From the NCBI GenBank assembly GCA_022866015.1, contig JALHTX010000142.1, forward strand, positions 1-6,535: a stretch of 6,535 nt of DNA, written 5' to 3'. Under the pieces are notes generated by a model. It had not been told where the DNA came from, made no database searches, and saw only the letters and a program-made list of their open reading frames with translations. The stretch comes from Thermoplasmatota archaeon (GTDB taxonomy: Archaea; Thermoplasmatota; E2; DHVEG-1). Every line of letters starts with the position of its first letter. Positions within the stretch are counted from its first letter, which is position 1. A program made the translations under genes and the position numbers. This document shows, in pieces, positions 1-5,195 of this stretch.

Positions 1-2
1 AA

Positions 3-62
3 GTGCTCATGGTTCGTTATGCTAAGGAACGGAAGGTTCCGTTGTGGATTCCTGTTAAGTAA
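3..62 (+). CDS. possible C-terminal end of an unidentified gene (partial)
   Basis: From the left edge one frame is open to a TAA at 60-62 and reads VLMVRYAKERKVPLWIPVK. The peptide is basic and ends cleanly. The segment RKVPLWIPVK faintly recalls the RRVPxW core of ribosomal protein eL39, but eL39 continues with a TxR...RRHWRR tail that is absent here, so I do not assign it. Lysine codons are AAG-rich and the local base composition is less AT-rich than in leuS, which would fit a highly expressed gene or equally a structured RNA. The DNA at 28-43 is a near-perfect inverted repeat (AACGGAA-GG-TTCCGTT), unusual inside a coding tail. Only 19 residues are visible, so coding status is uncertain. 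Confidence 0.28.
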   Translation: MLMVRYAKERKVPLWIPVK

Positions 63-297
63 ACCACATCGTTAACCTTTCCGATCCTACAACATGGAGA
101 GTGTATACCAGAAAGAGTTTTTAAGAAATGCGCTTTTTGGGGTGGTCATCGGACTATAAAAAGGCTTACTGAACGATGTTTCAGACGTCTCTTGCACGGT
201 AATCTTTAAAAAATAGAGGTCAAAGATGTTCACTCAAGGCTTCATTTCGGGATGAAGCTTAGTAAGCATTGTAAAAATGTCAAACCTTAGAAAAACC
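63..297 (+). other. non-coding, G+C-richer stretch with possible RNA structure
   Basis: No convincing gene fills this stretch. It is visibly less AT-rich than its surroundings and can form several helices: a 9-bp hairpin at 237-245/252-260 with loop TTCGGG, one G-U pair included; an 8-bp pairing ACATCGTT (66-73) with AACGATGT (172-179); and a 7-bp pairing GCTTACT (164-170) with AGTAAGC (261-267). The last two cross, so together they would be a pseudoknot. Helices of 7-8 bp at long range can arise by chance in 300 bases, so only the local hairpin is strong by itself. I looked for RNase P, SRP, 5S and tRNA signatures and found none beyond an isolated AGGCTTA. It could be the 3' UTR of the upstream gene, a leader of leuS, or an independent RNA. 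Confidence 0.25.
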
Positions 298-307
298 ATT
301 AAATAAA
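298..307 (+). promoter_or_regulatory. candidate TATA box for leuS
   Basis: ATTAAATAAA lies about 35 bases before the leuS ATG. Archaeal TATA boxes sit about 25 bases before the transcript start, which would give a leader of about 10 bases. There is no Shine-Dalgarno site before the ATG (the bases are GATTATAATT), consistent with a leaderless or very short-leader message. The match to TTTATAAA is imperfect. Confidence 0.4.
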
Positions 308-337
308 CAAGGATCATTCCCAAAATCGATTATAATT

Positions 338-3163
338 ATGGCTTCTGATACTTATAACTATATAAAAATCGAAGAAAAATGGCAAAAAAAATGGTTTGAA
401 GAAAAAATATATTTAGCTAATAAACAAAACAATAAAAAATTCTTCATTCATTTCGCATACCCTGGCGTATCAGGATATTTACACGTAGGACATATGAGAG
501 GTTTCACATACTGTGATATAATTGCAAGATACAAAAGAATGCAAAAATACGATGTAATCTTCCCAGCTGGATTTCATGCATCAGGAATACCATCCATTGG
601 TTTTGCAAAAAAAGTTGAACGAAAAGACAACCAAACAATCAAATCATTAAAAGAATACGGACTGGATGAAAAACATATACAAAAACTATCAGATCCAAAC
701 GAAGTAGTAACATACTTCGCCAAAGTTTATGTTGAAGATTACTGGAAAAAATTTGGTTTTTTAATAGACTATTCAAGAATAATGAGTACAATATCAGAAG
801 GATATAAAAAATTTATAACATGGCAGTTTTTAAAACTAAAAGAAAAAAATCTGCTTATAAAAAAGCCACATTTTGCTCCTTTTTGTCCAAATTGTGGACC
901 AGTGGCAGTCGATAAATCAGAAACAGATATATCAAAAGGTGGCAGTTCAGAAATATTGGAATTTACAGTAATCAAATTTATAATGACTGATAAAACTATT
1001 CTACCTGCTGCAACACTAAGACCAGAAACAATTTTTGGTGTTACAAACATGTGGATAAACCCCGATGTAGAATATATAAAAGCAAAAATTGGCAGCGAAA
1101 AATGGATTCTTTCAAAACAAGCATTTGAAAAACTTAAAAACCAAATAGACAATGTTGAAGAAACAAATGAAAAAATAAAAGGAAAAGATCTTATTGGTAA
1201 TACTTGTAAAATACCAATTATTGGAAGAGAAATACCTCTTCTTTCAGGATCATTCGCAGACCCAAATGTTGCAACAGGAATAGTAATGAGCGTTCCAGCA
1301 CATGCACCATTTGACTGGATTGCCCTTGTTGAATCTGGTGAAAATATAGAGCCTATAACAATAATTGATGTCAAAGGATACGGAACAAATCCTGCAAAAC
1401 AAGAATGCGAAAAACTAGGTATAAAAAGTCAAAATGAAACAGAAAAACTTGATCTTGCGACAGAAGAAGTATACAAAAACGAATATCATAAAGGATATCT
1501 AAATGAAAAATGTGCTAAGTACGCTGGAATAAAAATATCAGATATAAAAGACGAAGTTAAAAATGAACTTATAAATAACAACCATGCAACTCTTATGCGA
1601 GAGTTTTCAGAAGAAGTAATATGCCGTTGTCAAACACCTGTGTTGATTAAACAAATACCTGATCAATGGTTTATAAAATATAGTGATATAGATCTTACAG
1701 ATCAGACAAAAAAATACTCAGAATCAATGAATATTTATCCACAAGATTATAAAAACGAACTACCAGGTGTATTAGACTGGTTTGATGATAGAGCATGTAT
1801 ACGTCAAGGTTCTTGGCTTGGGACCGAATTTCCATTTAAAAAAGGCTGGATAATTGAGCCAATTTCTGATTCAACACTTTATCCAGCATACTATGTTATT
1901 TCAAAATATGTAAATGAAGAAAAAATAAAACCTTCTGATATGACAGAACAGTTTTTTGATTATATATTTCTCAATAAAGGAAAATCTCAAAAACCGATAT
2001 GGTATGAAATCAAAAAAGATTTTGATTATTGGTATCCAGTTGATATAAACCTAGGTGGAAAAGAACACAAAACAGTTCATTTCCCAGTTTTTCTTATGAA
2101 TCATGTAGCAGTAATGCCCAAAGAGAAAAGACCACGTGGTATTTTTGTTCACTGGTGGGTTACTCAGAAAGGAAAAGAAAAGATAAGTAAATCTAAAGGT
2201 GGCGCAGAACATATAAAGGAAGCTGCAACAAAATATGGTGTTGATTCAATGCGACTGTATTATGCGCATGTAGGCTCACCTTTTGTAGATATTGAATGGG
2301 ATGAGGAAACAGTAACAAAATACAAAAACCGTCTTGCAAATATATTCAAGCAGATACAAAGTTTTAAGGAGCTTAAAAATCAAAAAAACGAAAATCTTGA
2401 TAAATGGCTTAGAAGTAATCTTCAGAGGACTATTAAAAAAACATTTGATGCATTTGAAAATTTTGATTTAAGAGTTGCAACAAATGAGATATTTTTTGAG
2501 ATGCAAAAAACTATTTCATGGTATATAAAACGAGGTGGAAGTAACAAAGAAATAATAGATAGTTTTGTAAAAAATTGGCTTCTTCTTATGACACCTATTA
2601 CTCCGCATATGTCAGAAGAATTATGGACTAATTATGCTAAATCAGGTTTTATTTCAAATGAATTTTATTCAAAGTTTGATGAAACAAAGATTTCTGAAAA
2701 AGATGAAATCGGAGAATATCTGCTTCAAGGAGTAACAGATGACATATCAGAAATACTTAAAGTTACAAAGATTATACCTAAAAAAATATTTATTTATACT
2801 TCTCCTTCCTGGAAACAAAAAATATTTAGAAAGGCAATTACCCTTAAATCTGAAAATAAACTTGAAATGAGAATGTTTATGAAGGAAATTATGAGTGAAC
2901 CTTCTATGAAATCAAATGCTAAACAAGTATCACAGTATGCAAGTAAAATATTTGGTGAAGTTAAAAAACTAAGCGAATCTGATAAAAACAAATACATTGC
3001 AGAGATAAATGAAAAAGATTATCTAAAATCTGCAGAAGAATATCTTAAAAAATTGTTTTCTTCTGAAATAAAAATTTTTAATACCGATGATAAAGATATT
3101 TATGATCCTGAAGGTAAAACACGTTTTGCAGTACCTTTAAGACCAGCTATATTTATAGAATAA
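338..3163 (+). CDS. leuS: leucyl-tRNA synthetase, archaeal/eukaryotic type
   Basis: Charges tRNA-Leu with leucine in the cytoplasm. The 941 residues are full length for the archaeal form. The N-terminus (IEEKWQKKWFEEK, residues 11-23) is the usual class Ia start. The catalytic signature is HVGH at 49-52. A zinc-type CPNC lies at 183-186, with CRC at 429-431 as a likely second half. The CP1 editing domain is visible through the threonine-rich TLRPETIFG (226-234) and the SVPAHAPFDW segment (318-327), whose Asp326 corresponds to the conserved editing-site aspartate. KISKS (615-619) is the second ATP-binding motif. DQWF and LPGVLDWFDDRACIRQGSWLG are typical of the archaeal enzyme. The anticodon-binding helical domain follows, then an archaeal-type C-terminal extension ending in PLRPAIFIE. 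The start at 338 gives a normal family N-terminus. The gene appears monocistronic: it has its own candidate promoter and a terminator directly behind it. All key motifs are intact, so it should be functional. Confidence 0.98.
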   Translation: MASDTYNYIKIEEKWQKKWFEEKIYLANKQNNKKFFIHFAYPGVSGYLHVGHMRGFTYCDIIARYKRMQKYDVIFPAGFHASGIPSIGFAKKVERKDNQTIKSLKEYGLDEKHIQKLSDPNEVVTYFAKVYVEDYWKKFGFLIDYSRIMSTISEGYKKFITWQFLKLKEKNLLIKKPHFAPFCPNCGPVAVDKSETDISKGGSSEILEFTVIKFIMTDKTILPAATLRPETIFGVTNMWINPDVEYIKAKIGSEKWILSKQAFEKLKNQIDNVEETNEKIKGKDLIGNTCKIPIIGREIPLLSGSFADPNVATGIVMSVPAHAPFDWIALVESGENIEPITIIDVKGYGTNPAKQECEKLGIKSQNETEKLDLATEEVYKNEYHKGYLNEKCAKYAGIKISDIKDEVKNELINNNHATLMREFSEEVICRCQTPVLIKQIPDQWFIKYSDIDLTDQTKKYSESMNIYPQDYKNELPGVLDWFDDRACIRQGSWLGTEFPFKKGWIIEPISDSTLYPAYYVISKYVNEEKIKPSDMTEQFFDYIFLNKGKSQKPIWYEIKKDFDYWYPVDINLGGKEHKTVHFPVFLMNHVAVMPKEKRPRGIFVHWWVTQKGKEKISKSKGGAEHIKEAATKYGVDSMRLYYAHVGSPFVDIEWDEETVTKYKNRLANIFKQIQSFKELKNQKNENLDKWLRSNLQRTIKKTFDAFENFDLRVATNEIFFEMQKTISWYIKRGGSNKEIIDSFVKNWLLLMTPITPHMSEELWTNYAKSGFISNEFYSKFDETKISEKDEIGEYLLQGVTDDISEILKVTKIIPKKIFIYTSPSWKQKIFRKAITLKSENKLEMRMFMKEIMSEPSMKSNAKQVSQYASKIFGEVKKLSESDKNKYIAEINEKDYLKSAEEYLKKLFSSEIKIFNTDDKDIYDPEGKTRFAVPLRPAIFIE

Positions 3164-3166
3164 ATT

Positions 3167-3231
3167 GGTCACGGACCTATTAACCCTTCGTGTTCAAACA
3201 CGAAGTCTAGATTAATCTATTTTCCTTTTCT
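3167..3231 (+). terminator. hairpin and T-rich terminator after leuS
   Basis: Starting four bases after the leuS stop there is a small hairpin GGTC-ACG-GACC (3167-3177), then a perfect 9-bp inverted repeat CTTCGTGTT (3186-3194) / AACACGAAG (3197-3205), then the T-rich run TATTTTCCTTTTCTC. Archaeal termination relies mainly on T-rich tracts, and the hairpin adds to this. The TTCAAA at the hairpin tip resembles a tRNA T-loop but is one base short, and no tRNA body surrounds it. Confidence 0.65.
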
Positions 3232-3285
3232 CGATAAATCTATTATTTTCTTTCAATTAAAATCAATTCCAAAGTTTTAGAGAAA

Positions 3286-3293
3286 TTTATAAA
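3286..3293 (+). promoter_or_regulatory. TATA box for the 3334-3773 gene pair
   Basis: TTTATAAA preceded by an A/G-rich stretch (GAGAAA, fitting a BRE element) lies 48 bases before the ATG at 3334. This predicts a start near 3315 and a leader of about 20 bases that contains the GGGGTGG ribosome site at 3321-3327. Confidence 0.65.
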
Positions 3294-3333
3294 CAAACAG
3301 TTGTTTTGAAATGGTAATAAGGGGTGGAAAAAT

Positions 3334-3525
3334 ATGTCAGGGACAACAATAGAAATAGAAGATTATTATGGAAATACTTTATGTGCAATACATATAAGTA
3401 AAAAAATATTGACTAAGGATATTACAAAGTTTCATGAATGTAATATTGCTGATGAAAAAGCCCCAGATTATATCTTTAAAACAAATGACAATCTTATTAG
3501 GATTCAACGAGAGGCGAAAGAATAA
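3334..3525 (+). CDS. small hypothetical protein, 63 residues
   Basis: I do not recognise this protein. The start is supported by a Shine-Dalgarno site GGGGTGG six bases before the ATG and by a TATA box 48 bases upstream. It is soluble with no signal or membrane segment. The first 25 residues alternate like a beta-hairpin around the turn DYYGN (10-14). A CxxH (C17, H20) and HxC (H34, C36) could form a small metal site, but that is only a pattern. The C-terminus is charged (IQREAKE). The next gene begins 44 bases after its stop and is likely co-transcribed; both proteins start with a similar strand-turn-strand pattern. It is real rather than a shadow because it has its own promoter and ribosome site and no overlapping alternative. 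Confidence 0.7.
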   Translation: MSGTTIEIEDYYGNTLCAIHISKKILTKDITKFHECNIADEKAPDYIFKTNDNLIRIQREAKE

Positions 3526-3569
3526 ATTATAAAAATAAGTATAAAACCTAATAATTAGAGGTATGTGGA

Positions 3570-3773
3570 ATGGGGCTAGATGAGGAAATAGTATTATTTG
3601 ATGAATTTGGTAGTTGGTATCTTACATTGAAGTTAGATTCAAATGTAAGTAAGATAATTATTGTAAATCAAATAATAAAAGCATTAAGAGAACATATAAC
3701 TCAATCATGGATCAAAGATATGGATTATGTTAGGGGACCTCATTGGAATAAGAGTGATATTTTAGTACAGTAA
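3570..3773 (+). CDS. small hypothetical protein, 67 residues
   Basis: Not recognised. The ATG at 3570 has AGAGGT at 3557-3562, seven bases upstream. The ATG at 3563 is in another frame and stops within six codons. The N-terminus is acidic (MGLDEEIVLFDEFG), then comes a strand-like YLTLKL, a long helix-like segment (about 25-46, IIIVNQIIKALREHITQ) and a polar tail with two tryptophans (W47, W59). No signal peptide, membrane span or cysteine is present. It follows the 63-residue gene by 44 bases in the same direction, so an operon is likely, although TTATAAAAA at 3527-3535 could give it a promoter of its own. The DEFG turn sits at the same distance from the start as DYYG in the upstream protein, which hints at a shared fold. 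Confidence 0.7.
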   Translation: MGLDEEIVLFDEFGSWYLTLKLDSNVSKIIIVNQIIKALREHITQSWIKDMDYVRGPHWNKSDILVQ

Positions 3774-3784
3774 AATAATAATTT

Positions 3785-3831
3785 AAGACAAGCAGATAAA
3801 CATAATTAAGTATCCCAAGACAAGTAGATAA
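3785..3831. repeat. imperfect 15-bp direct repeat, period 32
   Basis: AAGACAAGCAGATAA (3785-3799) recurs as AAGACAAGTAGATAA (3817-3831) with one mismatch. The spacing of 32 bp is close to three helical turns. It lies 12 bp after the 67-residue gene and about 150 bp before the next one. It could be a tandem binding site or the residue of a slipped duplication. Confidence 0.6.
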
Positions 3832-3895
3832 TCGATAAAGATACACTTTCATGAATGAATGAGGATAATCGGTTCATGAGTCATAAAATAAAAGT

Positions 3896-3939
3896 ATTTC
3901 GACTACGTCGGGCTACCCATTTGATAATAGGTTCCCAGC
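3896..3939. other. two small hairpins in a G+C-richer patch
   Basis: CGAC-TAC-GTCG (3900-3910) is followed at once by GGG-CTA-CCC (3910-3918), and the GGG/CCC bases can alternatively join GGTTCCC (3930-3936). The patch stands out from the AT-rich gap between 3774 and 3980. Read on the minus strand the hairpins are followed by AAATACTTTTATTTTATG, a T-rich run, so this may be the end of a short minus-strand transcript starting from the palindromic TATA box at 3952-3959. No RNA family was recognised. Confidence 0.25.
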
Positions 3940-3951
3940 AAGATAGACATA

Positions 3952-3959
3952 TTTATAAA
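3952..3959 (+). promoter_or_regulatory. TATA box for the double CxxC protein gene
   Basis: TTTATAAA is centred about 26 bases before the ATG at 3981, the distance at which archaeal transcription begins. The message should therefore start at or next to the start codon. The box is its own reverse complement, so it could also fire on the minus strand. Confidence 0.65.
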
Positions 3960-3980
3960 TCTTAGTGAGTTGAAATTATT

Positions 3981-4322
3981 ATGAGCAATAAAGATAGATA
4001 CAAGTATACTTGTGATAATTGTGGTAGCATATGGTATTCAAGAAAGAAAATCAATATAAAATATCATATATGGAACCGCAAGAAACCGCAACCTTTAATA
4101 CAGGATCCTTTAAACTTTGACTTACAAGAAAATATTATAAAAAACTCAGATGGAACAATAAAAACAGTAGAGCTAAAAGTAATTGAAGTAAAAGATGAAA
4201 CAGAAAAAATAACATACGAAGATTTTTTACAACATCTTAAATTAGATGAATGTCCAAAATGTATAATAGATTCAAAAAAAGCTGATTTATATAGAAAAAA
4301 AAATAAACTTCAAGAAAAATGA
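3981..4322 (+). CDS. hypothetical protein with two CxxC zinc knuckles, 113 residues
   Basis: The family is not recognised. CDNC (C11, C14) near the N-terminus and CPKC (C91, C94) near the C-terminus are spaced as the two halves of a zinc ribbon split by about 76 residues. YTCDNCGSIWYSRKK is the kind of knuckle seen in rubredoxin-like and zinc-ribbon proteins. The segment between (about 30-85) is charged, with a predicted strand pair (IKTVELKVIEVKDETEKITY) and a helix (DFLQHLKLDE). The tail is very lysine-rich (KKADLYRKKNKLQEK), suggesting nucleic-acid contact. There is no Shine-Dalgarno site; the TATA box 26 bases upstream indicates a leaderless message. It stands alone, with more than 200 bases of non-coding DNA before it and about 390 after. 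A binding role is inference only. Confidence 0.75.
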   Translation: MSNKDRYKYTCDNCGSIWYSRKKINIKYHIWNRKKPQPLIQDPLNFDLQENIIKNSDGTIKTVELKVIEVKDETEKITYEDFLQHLKLDECPKCIIDSKKADLYRKKNKLQEK

Positions 4323-4362
4323 AAGGAAAATAAAAATTACAGATCAAAAGAAATAATTACAA

Positions 4363-4440
4363 GGTGGGTCTAGGTGCAAAATATGGAAATGAATTGAGGA
4401 AAAAACTAGGAATAGCTTTTTTATTTTATTCAGACCCACC
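4363..4440 (+). other. 9-bp inverted repeat enclosing about 60 bases (possible RNA or mini-element)
   Basis: GGTGGGTCT (4363-4371) is the exact reverse complement of AGACCCACC (4432-4440). Such a G+C-rich pair is conspicuous in DNA that is otherwise nearly all A and T. The enclosed 60 bases include CTAGG twice (4370-4374 and 4406-4410) and a run AGCTTTTTTATTTTATTC, and hold no gene. It could be a closing helix of a small RNA, part of the terminator of the upstream gene, or the ends of a tiny inverted-repeat element; I see no target-site duplication. The strand is assumed. Confidence 0.4.
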
Positions 4441-4495
4441 ATTTTATAATATGCAATATATAATATAAAAGTATTTCTCTAATAATTTATGGATT

Positions 4496-4538
4496 AAAAT
4501 ATAATTTTGTTGTATTAACGCGATCTTAAAAACGTATA
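4496..4538 (+). repeat. 43-bp direct repeat, copy 1
   Basis: This stretch matches 5195-5237 at 39 of 43 positions without gaps and in the same orientation. The invariant parts include TTTTGTTGTATTA, GCGAT and TTAAAAACGT. It ends 174 bases before the 50-residue gene. Both copies are followed by a T-run (TTTTTTTT after this copy). The copies bracket a 699-bp period holding one small gene and minus-strand micro-ORFs. Such a repeat can be a regulatory element shared by two genes or a recombination site. Confidence 0.85.
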
Positions 4539-4647
4539 GAAATTTTTTTTAACATTAAAAAATAATAAAAAACCATTTATATAGAAATACAAAAAAACAT
4601 CTTAATATGATAAAAATTTTTAACATAATCAAATAAAAAATATAAAG

Positions 4648-4655
4648 TTTATAAA
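4648..4655 (+). promoter_or_regulatory. TATA box for the 50-residue gene
   Basis: TTTATAAA lies 57 bases before the ATG at 4712 and would start a transcript near 4678 with a leader of about 30 bases that includes the GGAGG site. A second TATA-like run (ATATATAAAAAAT, 4658-4670) could also serve. Confidence 0.55.
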
Positions 4656-4699
4656 CAATATATAAAAAATTTTATATTATGATTAACAATTACATATTT

Positions 4700-4704
4700 G
4701 GAGG
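4700..4704 (+). promoter_or_regulatory. Shine-Dalgarno site that sets the start at 4712
   Basis: GGAGG with seven bases to ATG 4712. An in-frame ATG at 4679 lies upstream, but the predicted transcript begins about there and this ribosome site points to the second ATG, shortening the protein by 11 residues. Confidence 0.75.
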
Positions 4705-4711
4705 AAACATA

Positions 4712-4864
4712 ATGGAGGAAAACAAAAAGCCATATATAGTTTTTATAAAAGGAAAAAATGGAAATGACGATATATACACATTTAATACATTACAGCAACA
4801 ACAAGAATTTATAAAAACAATCAAAGATAAAGCTATGAAAGAAGACATTATTTTAACTATGTGA
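4712..4864 (+). CDS. small hypothetical protein, 50 residues
   Basis: Not recognised. The start is chosen at 4712 because of the well-placed GGAGG (4700-4704); the longer 61-residue version from 4679 is less likely. The protein is lysine-rich and soluble. Residues 7-24 alternate like a beta-hairpin (PYIVFIKG, turn KNGNDD, IYTF), then a glutamine run (QQQQ) leads into a helix (EFIKTIKDKAMKE) and a short final strand (DIILTM). No cysteine, signal or membrane segment is present. The gene sits between the two 43-bp repeats and faces the minus-strand micro-ORFs, with the hairpin at 4915-4959 between them. A compact beta-beta-alpha protein of this size might be a DNA-binding or antitoxin-like factor, but the sequence gives no direct proof. 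Confidence 0.7.
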   Translation: MEENKKPYIVFIKGKNGNDDIYTFNTLQQQQEFIKTIKDKAMKEDIILTM

Positions 4865-4898
4865 AAACATAGCATCAAATCAAATAGAATAAAATTCC

Positions 4899-4959
4899 AA
4901 AAAATATAGAAAAATGCTCCTATTAATCAGAACATGATCTGATTTCACCCTTAGGAGCA
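4899..4959 (-). terminator. two-tier hairpin with T-run, minus strand
   Basis: The outer stem pairs TGCTCCTA (4915-4922) with TAGGAGCA (4952-4959), and an inner stem pairs AATCAGA (4925-4931) with TCTGATT (4938-4944) around a six-base loop. On the minus strand the stem is followed at once by TTTTT (4914-4910) and then TTTTTT (4904-4899), the layout of a factor-independent terminator. On the plus strand no T-run follows. The orientation therefore argues for a transcript coming from the right on the minus strand, although the stem may also end the plus-strand message of the 50-residue gene. Confidence 0.6.
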
Positions 4960-4967
4960 AAGGAAGT

Positions 4968-5036
4968 TTAAAACCACCCGAATAGTCCGCCCATAAATGG
5001 TGGAACTGGTGGAATACTCATACCATTCCACTCTAT
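4968..5036 (-). CDS. candidate 22-residue microprotein, unusual start
   Basis: The core reads MSIPPVPPFMGGLFGWF (17 residues from the ATG at 5021) with a TAA at 4970-4968. In frame, five codons upstream, stands ATA (5036-5034) exactly eight bases after AGGAGGTG, the best Shine-Dalgarno match in the window; starting there adds IEWNG (the I would be read as Met). ATG 5021 is 23 bases from that site, too far. Either an ATA start is used, or the gene had an ATG that has mutated, or the site serves GTG 5031 in another frame (26 residues, less protein-like). The peptide is proline-rich then hydrophobic with glycines and no charge in its last 17 residues, as in small membrane-active peptides. It ends nine bases before the minus-strand terminator hairpin. 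I do not recognise a family. Confidence 0.33.
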   Translation of the reverse strand: MEWNGMSIPPVPPFMGGLFGWF

Positions 5037-5068
5037 TTTTGTTTCACCTCCTTTCGTTTCTCATCCAT
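5033..5068 (-). CDS. candidate 11-residue leader peptide
   Basis: ATG at 5068-5066 opens MDEKRKEVKQK and stops at TAG 5035-5033. AGGTGA lies six bases before the start. The following Shine-Dalgarno site AGGAGGTGA is inside this ORF, and its stop overlaps the proposed ATA start of the next ORF (ATAG), the arrangement of translationally coupled genes. The peptide is highly charged and unlikely to act by itself; it may set translation of the next ORF. So short an ORF can be chance. Confidence 0.25.
   Translation of the reverse strand: MDEKRKEVKQK
5044..5052 (-). promoter_or_regulatory. near-perfect Shine-Dalgarno site, minus strand
   Basis: AGGAGGTGA on the minus strand matches all nine bases complementary to the usual archaeal 16S rRNA tail. 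No plus-strand gene uses it. It points to translation of a minus-strand ORF just downstream, with ATA 5036, GTG 5031 and ATG 5021 as the candidates. Confidence 0.5.
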
Positions 5069-5135
5069 TTTTTTCACCTAATTCCATTAATGAAATTAAT
5101 CAAGATAAAATGTATTTTAGAAAATTGGTGCAAAA

Positions 5136-5195
5136 CAGTAATTATTTACTGCAAAAATGATATTGTGCACAATAAATAACATATTACCTAGGTAA
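5136..5195. promoter_or_regulatory. array of three palindromes, operator-like
   Basis: CAGTAA-TTAT-TTACTG (5136-5151), TATTGTGCACAATA (5161-5174, a perfect 14-bp palindrome) and TTACCTAGGTAA (5184-5195, a perfect 12-bp palindrome) follow one another with centres 24 and 22 bp apart, about two helical turns. The last one abuts repeat copy 2. They lie between the minus-strand micro-ORFs and the Trm9-like gene, so they could control either or both. Confidence 0.5.

Noticed and set aside
94..159. 21-residue plus-strand frame starting MESVYQKEF and ending FGVVIGL
   Set aside because: Has a membrane-like end but no ribosome site, and it overlaps the helices proposed for the region; chance cannot be excluded.
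151..180. AGGCTTA as the 3' conserved element of RNase P RNA
   Set aside because: The preceding ACAGAA and the GAGGAAAGUC element are missing and the order of other matches is wrong for RNase P.
769..1374. 201-residue open frame on the minus strand inside leuS
   Set aside because: It lies wholly within the well-supported leuS reading frame, has no ribosome site and reads as low-complexity antisense of the editing domain.
2794..2997. 67-residue minus-strand frame in the leuS C-terminal region
   Set aside because: Shadow of leuS with no signals of its own.
3186..3205. TTCAAA loop as a tRNA T-arm
   Set aside because: The loop is one base short and no acceptor, D or anticodon arm can be placed around it; a terminator hairpin explains it.
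3785..3831. CRISPR-like array
   Set aside because: Only two imperfect 15-bp copies, repeats too short and no cas genes.
4679..4711. Upstream ATG adding 11 residues to the 50-residue gene
   Set aside because: It lies at or before the predicted transcript start and the strong GGAGG is spaced for the ATG at 4712.
4690..4878. 62-residue minus-strand frame over the 50-residue gene
   Set aside because: The plus-strand gene has a clear SD and TATA box; the minus frame is a cysteine- and serine-rich antisense reading and would have to start upstream of the minus-strand terminator.
4997..5179. 60-residue plus-strand frame starting MVELVEYSYH
   Set aside because: No ribosome site or TATA box; it crosses the minus-strand SD and the palindromes, and its hydrophobic look comes from antisense of AT-rich DNA.
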